A stretch of DNA of 64,000 nucleotides, taken from assembly GCA_030544235.1 (NCBI GenBank), contig JARUPU010000029.1, positions 2,230,255 to 2,294,254 on the forward strand, read 5' to 3'. The position numbers and the translations under genes are program-made. The notes beneath the pieces are model-generated. The model was not told the origin of the DNA. It worked only from the letters and a program-made list of their open reading frames with translations, and made no database searches. The stretch is from Lepturacanthus savala. Taxonomy: Eukaryota > Chordata > Actinopteri > Scombriformes > Trichiuridae. Positions 36,642-47,240 of this stretch are shown here, piece by piece (position 1 is the first letter of the stretch; the number at the start of each line of letters is the position of its first letter).

Positions 36642-38740
36642 ATGCCAGGAGCCGACGGCTATGCATCTGAGTGGTACAAAACCTTCAGAGAAACTTTGGT
36701 ACCAATACTAAAAGAATGTTTTAACTATACTCTTAAAGGGGGGGAGACACCACCTTCATGGAGACAAGCAATAATTTCAGTAATCCCTAAAGCAATTAAA
36801 GACAAGACAGAATGTAGTTCTCACAGAACCATATCAGTATTAAATATGGATTATAGAATATATGCATCAATCTTAGCAAAAAGAATGGAAAATATTGTCC
36901 CCAATCTGATAGACCAGATCAGACGGACAACCCAGGACAATGTATGGCGGGCCCTTCACCACATTGATCAAATGAGAAAAAGTAATTTGAAATTCGTAGT
37001 TATTAGTCTAGATGCTGAAAAGGCTTTTGATTCGGTCCGTTGGGAATACTTATATATGGTTCTTAAACGCCTAGGCTTCAATGATCAGGTAATTGAATGC
37101 TTTAAATCTCTATACTGCTCCCCCACGGATCCTTATCCAAGACAGTGTTGCTCGAGAGGGGATCGTCAGGGATGCCCCCTTAGTCCCACACTTTTTGCGC
37201 TCTTTATTGAGCCATTGGCACAGGTAATAAGTGAGGATGAAGATACAACTGGGATACTGAGTGGAAACACACAATATAAAATTTGCCTATATGCAGACAA
37301 CATTCTCTTAACTCTCACTAACCCTCAAGTAAGTCTACCTAAATTAATGTCTCTACTCAAAGAATTTGGCTCATATTCTGGTTACAAATTAAATTTACAG
37401 AAAACTCAGACTTTGACCTTTAACCTGGGACCGCAAGAAAGTATTTATAGAACATGTAAATTTAAATGGGCAGGCAACGTAATCAAATACCTTGGAGTGC
37501 AAATACCAAAAGATTTAACTACCATATTTGACCATAACTATACCCCCATAACAGTGGACATCAAAGCAGACCTCAGTCGCTGGTTATTACCACCGACAAA
37601 CATGCACAACCAGATAGAAATCATAAAGATGAATATACTACCTATGCTATGTTGACGTGCCTCCCAGGCAATTCATCCAATGGAATAGGATGATATCAAC
37701 ATTTATTTGAAAAAAACAAAAACCACAGATTAGTTTTAAGACATTACAGCTGCCTAAGGACAAAGGTGGAATGGCCCTTGCCCTGCATGGGAAGGGCCAT
37801 TCCATATTGGGAAGCACAGCTGCGATTTCTGGTCTGCTGGTGTGATCCTGAATGCGATGCAAAATGGAAGGACTTGGAACAAAATTTAATGAGAGTACCT
37901 CTCCCGTCTATATTGGGAGACAAAACCCTCCAAAAAAAATACTTGGATGAATCAATTAATTGGATTGTAACACCTCTAAACATCTGGCACAGAAAACTTA
38001 TAGACCCGAAATTTGAACACGAATATTACGATGGGTGGCACTTGATCCGGATTTCACACCAGCAGAACTGGACAGCAGATTTAGACACTGGACAGAACTG
38101 GGTATCACCTCATACTGCAAAATTTCCTCTGGATAAAATACTGGATTAGATCCCTTTCAATGCCTCACAGAAACTCATGATCTGGACAAATGTGATTTCT
38201 TCAGATACCTTCAACTAAGACACCATTTTGATAAAAACATAAAAACTATTGGAGAAGAAGGAATGAACCTGATCAGGATATATAAGGCATGGGATGGTGA
38301 TACTGACAGTAAAACTGATCTCCAGGATTTATTCTGCTCTACAACTGGACAGGGGTCATTCCACAATGTATATTAAATCAAGATGGGATAAAGAAGCTAA
38401 CATACAGTTAACTGAAGATGACTGGGTAAACATTTGTAGGACACAATCCACTACCTCCAGCTCAGATCTGTGGAGAGAATTCACCTGGAAAAACAATTTA
38501 AGGTTTTTCATAACTCCCAAAATTAAAAGCTTACAGACCAACAACCCAGAACACGGACAGTGTTGGAGAAGGTGTGGTGACATGTCTGCTGGCCACTTCC
38601 ATATATTTTGGGATTGCCCTAATATTTCTTCATATTGGGTAGAGGTAGTAACAGCAATCAGCTCAATAATTAACATGCACCTATGCTATAACATTAACCT
38701 ATGCTTTCAGTGTTATATATTTAGGAAACACCGATTGTGA
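36642..38740 (+). pseudogene. L1-like reverse transcriptase remnant
   Basis: The frame 36,642-37,655 (337 codons) opens at PGADGYASEWYK and runs through RT motifs: VVISLDAEKAFDSVRWEYLY, RQGCPLSPTLFALFIEPLAQ and KICLYADN. The expected second Asp of YADD is Asn, and the GxRQGxR region also has changed residues. The C-terminal part continues in other frames (37,766-38,149; 38,294-38,740), with a Cys/His motif CWRRCGDMSAGHFHIFWDC typical of L1 C-termini. Stops, shifts and the Asp to Asn change make it dead. Confidence 0.85.
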
Positions 38741-39402
38741 TGAATAAACAAGATAGGTACTTATTACAAATACTATTAGCAAGTAGTAAGAAAGCAATAA
38801 CCAGGAAATGGCTGAGTAATGAGTGCCCAACAATTTTACTTGGACCAGAAGCAATCTCATTGATTTTGGAATGCTCTGTGTGGAGAATTTTGAACTTTTC
38901 CGTACTGAGATTCCCAAATTAGACACCATGATGAACGTGTGGAGGAACACGCACCCCTGGGGGGCACCCTGTTTCACTACGGACTGAAATGTTAAACCGA
39001 GAGTGACTCACGTGACAGCTATGGACATGAAGGCCCGTTAGGCCAACTCATTTTATTATTATTATTATTTATTTTCCAACAATAAGCTGTGAGTGACATC
39101 TTGCATTTTATTTTGCTATAGATGGCCCTGTCTGTTGTACCTGTATTATGTACATATGTATTTTGTGAAAACTTTGCATATTTAAAAGTTAAAACAATAA
39201 AAACAAAGTATAAAAAAAAGTGCACCGATGTGGTGTCATAAAATAACACTGAGGGTGTCAAATTTTAACACTATTAAAGAGTGAAAATATTAACACTGTT
39301 AAGTGTAATTTTTACTCAGAATCTGTCAGAATTATATAAACTCGGGAAAAGTGTTAAAATTAACTCCATGCGAGTTGAATTAACACTTGTGATTTTGCTG
39401 TG

Positions 39403-39967
39403 TATGTTCAACTACACACACAGACACACACACACCACAAACTCCATTGACTCAGATTACTGTGTGATATTATTGACTACAAATAAATACCAGAGATACA
39501 CTGTTTACATCTTTACTGCAATACTTTACTACATTAACTCACAAGACTAGCTAGATGTGTTTATTAAAACGCAACTAAAAGTAAAGTCACTATATAAATA
39601 ATAATAATACATTTTATTTATTGGGCGCCTTTTGTAGCCTCAAGGTCGCCTTACATAAAGTATATTAAAAACAGTAGTATTGTTTAGGTAATACTAGAAA
39701 CAGAATAATAAACTCTGATTAATATCTGACTGAAAATGACTGATGTCAATAACAATATTCTGATATTATATTATACAGTACATAATACTGATGTACTTAA
39801 ACTTTTTAACTGCAAAACTTTAACTCCATTAAGATCACACGACAGTGATTAATAAACGCTCATTCTATCAAAAGCAGATTTTCACACACACACCCTCCAA
39901 ATACAGTAACAGTAGTTATGTCTTACACAAAGGGCTAAGAAGCTAGCGGCCTAACGGCTTTAATGCT
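39403..39967 (-). other. Intron-1 sequence of Helentron copy 2
   Basis: No coding content. In reverse, the segment near 39,810-39,967 matches copy 1 at about 48,350-48,520 (GAAAATCTGCTTTTGAT, GTTACTGTATT, CTTAGCCCTTTGT). In between, 39,594-39,665 (TACATTTTATTTATTGGGCGCC...) looks like a short dispersed retroelement tail absent from copy 1. The EnSpm-like element separates it from the rest of the intron. Confidence 0.6.
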
Positions 39968-40344
39968 TGTTATGACCACTTGGCTCAAAGTAGGCACAAC
40001 ATAAAGGGAGACCACACCGTTTCGTTCAGGTTAACCAGTTTTATTCAGTGTATAGATTCTAGGGAGAAAATAAAGAAGAATAAAGGAAAGAAAAGAGCTC
40101 GTGTCGGCCCGTGTGGGGCCTCCACGTATGAAGAGAGCCAACAACACCAAACCTCCCAAGCCAGCAGCCAGAGAGCGAATGACAACTTTGGGCCCATTTT
40201 TGAACTTCCCGGCCCTTTCTAGCACAGGTGTTGTAGTTTTAGACAGCGCCCCCTTTGGTCTGGAGGGACAGAAATGGTCAGGTTCAAGTTAACTATTCAA
40301 AAGGAGAAGTGCGCACCCCCAGCATGGCAACGCTGGGCGTGACA
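39968..40344 (-). repeat. 3' LTR of the Gmr1-type element
   Basis: 377 bp, reading in reverse TGTCACGCCCAGCG ... GTGGTCATAACA, so it has TG...CA ends. A polyadenylation signal (GAATAAAACTGG in reverse) lies near 40,040. The purine run GGGGGGGAGTGA (40,345-40,357 in reverse) directly precedes it and fits a polypurine tract. Confidence 0.8.
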
Positions 40345-40682
40345 TCACTCCCCCCCAAAAGACAGAGACCTATATAAGGGACTCTGTTCACCCTACAGAC
40401 TACTGTGTCAACTATAACTGAAGACAAATCTACCAAAACAAAAAACATGAATCAATTACCAGTTACCATTTACTCTTAACCTTTTTTTTTTTTTTAAATC
40501 AACACCCACCCCAACAACAAAACACAAGCACGCATCAAAAGCTGTGACCTTGCCCCCCCATACCCGCCCCCCCAAAAACCCTGCTCTACCATGCCTTCCA
40601 CCCAGCACGTCCCGGCGCCTGGACAGCGATTTAAGGGCAAAAGACAGAGGAGCAAAGAGAAGGTTCTGGAGAAGAAAACACC

Positions 40683-43336
40683 CTACCAACAGGCACCAGG
40701 AGCCCTAGACAGCGCGTCCGCTATCACATTGTTGATAATGTTTTGGCCCCAAAAGGCATCCGGGTATAAGAATATAACCCATTCGGTGTCACAAATGCAG
40801 AGATCTCCTGAGCTCTAGGAGTGAGAGGCACTTGATAGTAGCCTTTAAGAAGGTCAAATTTACTGACATATCGAGCTGCACCCACCTGATCAACGCAGTC
40901 TTCAATACGGGGTAAAGGATACGAATCAGGTTTTGTAACCGCATTAACCTTCCTATAATCCGTACAAAACCTGTACGTGTTGTCTGGTTTCTTAACCAAC
41001 AGACAAGGAGATGACCAACTGGAACTAGATGGAACAGCCAGACCATTATCTAGAAGGTACTGTACACTATCATCTAGGCATTTACGTTTGTCAGGGCCAA
41101 CACGGTAAAATCTCTGACGAACAGGCTCTACATCACCAACCTCTAAATCATGTGTAACCCATGATGTACAGGAGGGAACATCTGAAAACAAACAAGAAAA
41201 CTCTAAAATTAAGTTCTTTAACTGATCTCTTTGTTGGGGCTCTATATGACTCAGGACCACATCCAACTGAGCCAACATCTCAGAATTATTTAAATGAGCA
41301 TGTAATACTCCATCAGGGCCCTTCATGTCATCATCTACCTCAGGGACTTTTACAGACCCAACTACCCCAACAGGCACATCTGTTGCGCCACCAGCTGAAT
41401 GAACAGATGTATAATATGGCTTGAGAAGGTTAACGTGACACAATTGCGTTGAACGCCTACGTTCAGGTGTGGCAACTAAATAATTAGTTTCGGAGACCTG
41501 TTTAACTACATTGTATGGTCCAGAAAACTTGGCAGCAAAGAGAGAACCAGGAATTGGCAACAATGCCAGAACCTGATCGCCTGGGCTGAAAACACGAGTC
41601 TCAGCCTTACGATCGTAGTGTTTCTTCATTTTTACCTGAGCTGCAGTTAAATTATCACTGCCCACTTTACAGGCCAAAAGCAACCTGCGTCGAAAACCAC
41701 ACACATAATCAGACAAAGACTTTGGCACCTCTGAGGGATCAAAATCACTAGACAAAACAGACAAAGGGGTTCGAACTTGATGACCAAAGACCAACTCATT
41801 GGGACTAAAACCAGTGCTCTCCTGTACTACTGCTCTAGCTGCCAGTAGTAGCCAGGGCAATCCATCTTCCCATTCCCGACCCATCTCCACGCAGTACGCA
41901 CGCAGCAGAGATTTCAAGGTGGCATGGAAACGTTCCAAGGCTCCTTGGCTTTGTGCATGATATGCACTGCTCAAATTATGTTGAATGTGGAGCTGTTTCA
42001 AGGCAGCTACAAAGGTCTTTGATATAAAATTTGAGCCACGGTCACTTTGAATGACCTTAGGAAGGCCAAACACAGAGATAAACTGAGACAGATATTTAAC
42101 AATCGACTTTGTAGTTATAGATCTTAACGCATATACAGCAGGGTATCGAGTGGCTTGACACATCACTGTAAACAAATAACTACATCCAGACTTGCACTGA
42201 GGCAACGGACCTACACAATCAATGATCAGATGCTCAAAAGGTGTGACAACAGACGGGATTGGCTTTAAAGGCACAGGCTTAACAACAACATTTGGTTTGC
42301 CAGCAACCTGACAAACATGACAGGCCTGAACAAACCTAGCTACATCCCTCTTTATGCGGGGCCAATAAAAATGCTGCAGCAGATGATTATAGGTTTTCCT
42401 CACTCCAAAATGTCCTGCTGCTTCCCCGTGAGCTGCACGTAGCACAAGCTCTCTAAACTTTTCCGGCATCACCACCTGAAAGATCTGCTCTCTCACAACA
42501 GCATCTCCTTTAGGTGACCACCGTCTCAGTAACAAGCCATTTTTAACAAAATAACTGTGGTCCAAATCATCAACACCACGGTCAACCAAATCCAAATATT
42601 TCTTCAAGCCTACATCCTCTCTCTGAGCTTCAACAATGTCAGACTGCAACAAAGGGGCCGGCAATTTTGGAATACACACACGCGCAGGCGAGACCTTACC
42701 TACATCAGATGACTCTGCATCACATGCACGTGCCATGGCGCGCGTCACCGCACAAGCCGTGAACACATCCGGAAAATCTTTTTGACTACTGTCCACTTCA
42801 CCATGTTGGACGGCCGTAGTCATAACTACCGGTGAAGGTGAAACCTGTTCAGGGAAAACACAGTCACGAGCCAAATTATTCCCCACAATGACATGTATTC
42901 CTTCTATAGGCAAAGAAGGACGAACAGCAATGACTACTTCACCATTTACAAAACCAGAGCAGAGTTGAATTTTATGCAATGGCACAGGAATAGACTGTAA
43001 CCCTATTCCTTTCATCAATACCACATTGCCCGTGTCCGATACAGATGAGAATGGCAACACAGACTGACAAACAAAACTCTCTGAAGCGCCTGTATCACGC
43101 AGGATTTTCACTGGAACACGTTTGGAGTCATCCACCAGTGAAACAAATCCATCAGAGACAAAAGGTGCATATTCAACTAAACTAGGTTTAACGAAATCAG
43201 ATGTAGTCACTGACGTATCAATTGAGGCTGTGCACTGACCCCGATCAACCTTTTTCGCGGGTGCTCTTCTTGAACGTTGCTTAGACCGTGCAGGTACCGA
43301 CGCGGCACAGAGACCGACCTTGCTCGCATCATTTTT
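40683..43336 (-). pseudogene. Gmr1-type pol: protease, integrase, truncated RT
   Basis: An open minus-strand frame of 905 codons (43,441-40,724) whose first about 36 codons belong to the neighbouring Helitron-like repeat. Residues given by that frame: protease DTGAS at 116-120; integrase zinc finger H338, H344, C374, C377; core Asp 408, Asp 467 (SDRGSNF) and Glu 503 (GALERFH); then RT from about 745 to RMPFG near 890. There the element is deleted: the sequence jumps at about 40,752 to the last RNase H codons (VIADALSRAP, another frame, stop at 40,683-40,685). RT palm and RNase H are therefore lost. Apart from the deletion the frame is clean, suggesting a recent origin. Confidence 0.85.
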
Positions 43337-43566
43337 AGTTGGGGCTGGCGTAGCACAGGCCAACTCACCCCCAGAGCATTGAACAATGCACTGGGGGTGA
43401 GTTGGCCTGGCGAAGCCAGGCCAACTCTTGTAATTGTACACCTATATTATTAGTTGGGGCTGGCGTAGCACAGGCCAACTCACCCCCAGAGCATTGAACA
43501 ATGCACTGGGGGTGAGTTGGACTGGCGAAGCCAGTCCAACTCTTGTAATTGTACACCTATATTATT
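43337..43566. repeat. Tandem 115-bp hairpin-bearing ends
   Basis: The 115-bp start of the Helitron-like element is repeated. Copies begin with AGTTGGGGCTGG at 43,337 and 43,452, and a third at 43,567 leads into the full element. Each contains a long perfect inverted repeat, GGCCAACTCACCCCCAG... around GCATTGAACAATGC, and a second short palindrome GGCCTGGCGAAGCCAGGCC. Confidence 0.9.
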
Positions 43567-44796
43567 AGTTGGGGCTGGCGTAGCACAGGCCAACTCACCC
43601 CCAGAGCATTGAACAATGCACTGGGGGTGAGTTGGCCTGGCGAAGCCAGGCCAACTCTTGTAATCCTACACCTATATTATTATTTATTTATTCTTCCGTA
43701 AAAAGTTTGGCTCGCTTCTCCTCCTAGGTTTTTGAGAAAACCCCCACAAAAGTTATATCAAAACGACCGGCTCGGCCGGGAATCGTGTGGAATGACTTTT
43801 CTCAGAGATTCCCGTTACTATGGCGACGTAGTCGGAGTTTTCGTCGGGAATTTTGGCCCCATTCATTCCGGATGGGAGAGCCCCGGGAGGCTAGAGTGGG
43901 TGATGTCATCGTTAGAGTGTAGAGGGAGAAAAAACGACCCTGAAAAAAAAATTTATAAATTGCCGGTGTAGCCACAATTTTAACCGCACATCAATAATTT
44001 TTATATTAAAACGTAGGCACGACCCTCCTGATCGCTCCAATATGACTATCCAAGCTGAAAGTTCAGTGGTTTTCTCGCTATGAGCCTCCAAGCGCAGCTT
44101 GGTCCCTCTTTTGCTCCCATTCGGTCCCATATTAAATTTGAATTTGAAAATCCTGGATTTTCCAAATCTTCCTACTTTTCAAACTGCTCCCGTGGGCACA
44201 TTTTTCAAGTTACAGAAATAAAAATTATATCACTACGACCGGGCGAGGGTTTTCTCTCAGAAAATATGATCATTTTTTCTCTAACTTTCACGGTTTTCAA
44301 ATTATAAGCATTTGTTCGGTGTGTGGTCCGACCAGTGATAGCCTTTCTGCCTCCCCAGATTTTGTCGGTTAGTCATGAATTCAAATGCAGCAGAGCAGTT
44401 AGTCACCATGGTAACGGCCCAGCTGCTGCAGAGGGCTGATCAGACACTGAGCTGATAGCTGATTGGCTGAATGGTTTTCATCAATAACTTTGGATCTAAA
44501 CCTCCTACAACCATATAACTTGGTGGAGATCATGTTGAAGACCAATCAAACTGATTACATAGTATTGGGACCCCGCCTCCTCAAAGCTGATTGGCTCATG
44601 GGTTCCTTTTAATAACTTTGGATCTAAAGGTCGCAGGGTCACCAAACTTTCTGAGATTGATAATACTGACACCCCGCACCATCCCAAGCCACATGGAGGT
44701 CACCATGTGACCTCGGTGCAATTGATTCCCACGCACCGACCCCGACACCCCCAGAGCCCAGCCCCAACTCTCACAATTTCCGCGGGAATTGTCTAG
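43567..44796. mobile_element. Non-autonomous Helitron/Helentron-like element
   Basis: About 1.23 kb with AGTTGGGGCTGG at the start and the inverted CCCAGCCCCAACT near the end. The end is a hairpin ACAATTTCCGCGGGAATTGT followed by CTAG (44,793-44,796). A terminal hairpin with CTRR and subterminal inverted repeats are Helitron/Helentron features (HINE-like). T bases flank the termini. No coding frame is supported. The orientation and exact 5' end are inferred. Confidence 0.6.
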
Positions 44797-44798
44797 TT

Positions 44799-45751
44799 AG
44801 TTGGGGCTGGCGTAGCACAGGCCAACTCACCCCCAGAGCATTGAACAATGCACTGGGGGTGAGTTGGCCTGGCGAAGCCAGGCCAACTCTTGTAATTGTA
44901 CACCTATATTATTATTTATATCTTCTTCCGTAAAAAGTTTGGCTCGCTTCTCCTCCTAGGTTTTTGAGAAAACCCCCACAAAAGTTATATCAAAACGACC
45001 GGCTCGGCCGGGAATCGTGTGGAATGACTTTTCTCAGAGATTCCCGTTACTATGGCGACGTAGTCGGAGTTTTCGTCGGGAATTTTGGCCCCATTCATTC
45101 CGGATGGGAGCACCCCGGGAGGCTAGAGTGGGTGATGTCATCGTTAGAGTGTAGAGGGAGAAAAAATGACTCTGAAAAAAAAAATTATAAATTGCCGGTG
45201 TAGCCACAATTTTAACCGCACCTCAATAATTTTTACATCAAAACGTAGGCCCGACCGTCCTGATCGCTCCAATATCACTATCCAAGCTGAAAGTTCAGCG
45301 GTTTTCTCCCTATGAGCCTCCAAGCGCAGCTTGGTCCCCCTTTTGCTCCCATTCAGTCCCATATTAAATTTGAATTTGAAAAACCTGGATTTTCCAAATC
45401 TTCCTACTTTTTAAACTGCTCCCGTGGGGACATTTTTCAAGTTACAGAAATAAAAATTATATCACCACGACCGGGCGAGGGTTTGCTCTCAGAAAATATG
45501 ATTATTTTTTCTCAATCTTTCACGGTTTTCGAATTATGAGCATTTGTTCGGCATGTGGTCTGACCAGTGATAGCCTTTCTGCCTCCCCAGATTTTGTCGG
45601 TTAGTCATGAATTCAAATGCAGCAGAGCAGTTAGTCACCATGGTAACGGCCCAGCTGCTGCAGAGGGCTGATCAGACACTGAGCTGATAGCTGATTGGCT
45701 GAATGGTTTTCATCAATAACTTTGGATCTAAAGGTTCCACAGTCACCAAAC
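44799..45751. mobile_element. Second Helitron-like copy, truncated
   Basis: A second copy starts two bases (TT) after the CTAG end of the first, a head-to-tail arrangement. It is very similar to the first through about 45,729 (GGATCTAAA). It then jumps to a short AGGTTCCACAGTCACCAAAC stretch and into a 51-bp repeat, so the terminal hairpin is missing. Confidence 0.7.
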
Positions 45752-45905
45752 CTAATAGGTGGCGGCGATAGCCGCCACATAAAGGTTTTATAATGAATAA
45801 ATCTAATAGGTGGCGGCGATAGCCGCCACATACTGGTTTTATAATGAATAAATCTAATAGGTGGCGGCGATAGCCGCCACATAAAGATTTTATAATGAAT
45901 AAAAC
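45752..45905. repeat. Three 51-bp palindromic tandem repeats
   Basis: Units start CTAATAGG at 45,752, 45,803 and 45,854. Each holds a near-perfect palindrome GGTGGCGGCGATAGCCGCCA and an AT-rich spacer. A decayed fourth is around 45,940-45,975. Confidence 0.9.
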
Positions 45906-46965
45906 TAATAGGTTCAATCACCAAACCTAATAATTAAATAGTGGCAGTGATAGCTATAGCCGCCATCTATTGACCTGCATGACCCTTCATTTATTTAAGA
46001 TATAAAATGCAGTGTTCCCAATGCATTAAAATAATAAACACAATAAGGATGTTGGATTTACTCATGTTTTTAAAGATATTGCTATTACTTTGAAATCAAC
46101 TGCATGTCAATAAACAAATTGAAAATATATTTTTTTACATCAACTCACAATACTACACACAATACTGCATATGGAAATTCATTATTTGTTATGTCCTTGT
46201 ATTCCTTAAATTTGAAATGGTCATATCTACTGTCACATATTACATATTACATTAATTCTAACATTATTAACCTTCTATTTTTAGAATGAATTTACTGTAT
46301 TCAAATAATATACATAATAAATTGTATTTTACAAACTGGTATTTTAATTAGAAATTAATAGAATATTTATATAAGAGAATTGTACCGTATAGTAATAGTT
46401 ACATAACAGTATATTAACACTAATAGTATTATAATACTCTATATTCTGCTACTACTATTCATAATATAATACATTGTAATTTTATTATATAAAATAATAC
46501 AAAGTAACATTAATAATTATATAATTTAATATATGACATAAAATAATAGTATGACAGTATATTCATATATTATATTGTTTGTTTAATATTTATTTATTTA
46601 TTTAATATTTTATTTCATATATTAATAATTACTTACATTTTTAATCAAGTATCTGTAATGAATGAATTCAGATATATTATCTATTACTGGCAGTAGTGTG
46701 GATCTGTATGATTTATTTAAGGTTAAAACTAAATAAATCACAGTTTATTGGTCAGGAGACTCAAGAAAATAAAAAACATTAAAACAAAGACATATTATAG
46801 AATATATCAGGATCACATCAAGAAAAAAAGGAGTAAAAACTATAAATACACATTTAAACTACTCAGGACTTTCAGGGGAAAATAATGACTAATAAAATTA
46901 TTACTTTTAGTTTTTTAATCTCTAAATCATTGAATTATCGTCATTTATCGCTTTCAGAATCGACG
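45906..46965. other. AT-rich stretch without recognised features
   Basis: About 1.06 kb of strongly AT-rich sequence. I see no coding frame, RNA gene or clear repeat; the left end of Helentron copy 1 probably lies in it but I cannot place it. Confidence 0.5.
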
Positions 46966-46978
46966 GAATCTTCTAGAA
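46966..46978 (+). promoter_or_regulatory. Heat-shock element
   Basis: GAATCTTCTAGAA: three alternating pentamers (GAA-TTC-GAA at 2-bp spacing), the consensus HSF-binding site, 32 bp upstream of the TATA box. Confidence 0.65.
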
Positions 46979-46982
46979 GGAC

Positions 46983-46990
46983 TGACGTCA
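46983..46990 (+). promoter_or_regulatory. CRE site
   Basis: TGACGTCA, a perfect palindromic cAMP-response element (CREB/ATF), between the heat-shock element and the TATA box. Confidence 0.65.
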
Positions 46991-46997
46991 CAACAAG

Positions 46998-47006
46998 TAT
47001 AAATAG
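46998..47006 (+). promoter_or_regulatory. TATA box
   Basis: TATAAATAG, about 30 bp before the pyrimidine-rich TTTGACTCTCAGCTCC that would hold the transcription start (about 47,028-47,040). The spacing fits a polymerase II core promoter. Confidence 0.7.
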
Positions 47007-47027
47007 GCAGCAGCCATTTTGTTCTCC

Positions 47028-47190
47028 CCCTTTGACTCTCAGCTCCGCTCAGTGAACAAAGGACTTTGCTGCTGCTCCGCTCTTTGTTGGATTATTCGAC
47101 GTATTTCGACGGAAATCGCCTTTTCCTGGATTATTTCTTCGTTTTCTTGGATCCCGGACGCCTGTGACGCCTTTGGACCGCCTTCAACAG
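47028..47190 (+). other. Non-coding first exon of the Helentron gene
   Basis: Begins near the expected start 30 bp after the TATA box and ends at CCTTCAACAG|GTAAGATA (donor at 47,191). It contains no ATG, as fits a 5' UTR exon. The most likely acceptor is CTCCTGCAG at 51,858, since the stretch from there to the ATG at 52,002 also lacks an ATG. Confidence 0.6.
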
Positions 47191-47240
47191 GTAAGATAGA
47201 CTTTTCTTGATAAATTACTGTTTTTTTTGCCTCGTCATCC

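Larger units (their letters stand above)
35175..39217 (+). mobile_element. L1-like LINE, internally deleted
   Basis: Flanked by an imperfect 16-bp target duplication, AAGTGGACCTATGTGG (35,159-35,174) and AAGTGCACCGATGTGG (39,218-39,233), two mismatches. It ends in an A-rich tail (...ACAAAGTATAAAAAAA). ORF1 sequence leads almost directly into the pre-RT region, so the endonuclease and part of ORF1 are missing. A MITE (35,870-36,406) sits inside. The L1/Tx1-group assignment comes from the ORF1 and RT motifs. Confidence 0.82.
27143..39402 (+). mobile_element. EnSpm/CACTA-like DNA transposon, 12.26 kb
   Basis: Terminal inverted repeat CACAGCAAAATC at 27,143-27,154, with its complement at 39,391-39,402. 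Flanking TA on both sides (27,141-27,142; 39,403-39,404) is a 2-bp target duplication. The neighbouring Helentron repeat reads CATGACTATGTTCAA uninterrupted elsewhere, with TA once. Subterminal regions are rich in AACACT/AGTGTT motifs on both sides, as in CACTA elements. Inside lie a cargo-like gene (PB1-like and SAM-family protein fragments) and a Transposase_21-like transposase remnant. Later insertions are a piggyBac remnant, an L1-like LINE and a MITE. The superfamily is inferred from termini and transposase style. Confidence 0.8.
18478..39967 (-). mobile_element. Helentron copy 2, decayed and interrupted
   Basis: A minus-strand relative of the intact Helentron of the right half. Matching exons can be followed from the first large-exon part (near 18,478) up through cassettes and SGNH exons to the 5' leader (26,640-26,730). 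They continue into intron-1 sequence (26,880-27,142, then 39,403-39,967 with the same GCTAGCGGCCTAACGG motif as copy 1 near 47,590). Everything corresponding to Rep, helicase and endonuclease is missing, as the copy ends against the retrovirus at about 18,470. An L2 LINE and an EnSpm-like transposon interrupt it, and a Gmr1 element sits at its right end. Confidence 0.85.
39968..43336 (-). mobile_element. Gmr1-type Ty3/gypsy retrotransposon, partial
   Basis: Minus-strand LTR element inserted into the intron of Helentron copy 2 (exactly within AATGCT|AACAAT of the intact sequence). It has a 3' LTR (39,968-40,344), a polypurine tract just before it, and a long pol frame. gag, the 5' LTR and the true pol start are missing because a Helitron-like element abuts at 43,337. 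Domain order is protease, integrase, reverse transcriptase, the copia-like order known from Gmr1 elements of fish and other deuterostomes. Confidence 0.85.

Noticed and set aside
43365..43556. Minus-strand frame with repeated MYNYKSW blocks
   Set aside because: Translation of the 115-bp hairpin repeats; it also fuses artificially to the start of the Gmr1 pol frame.
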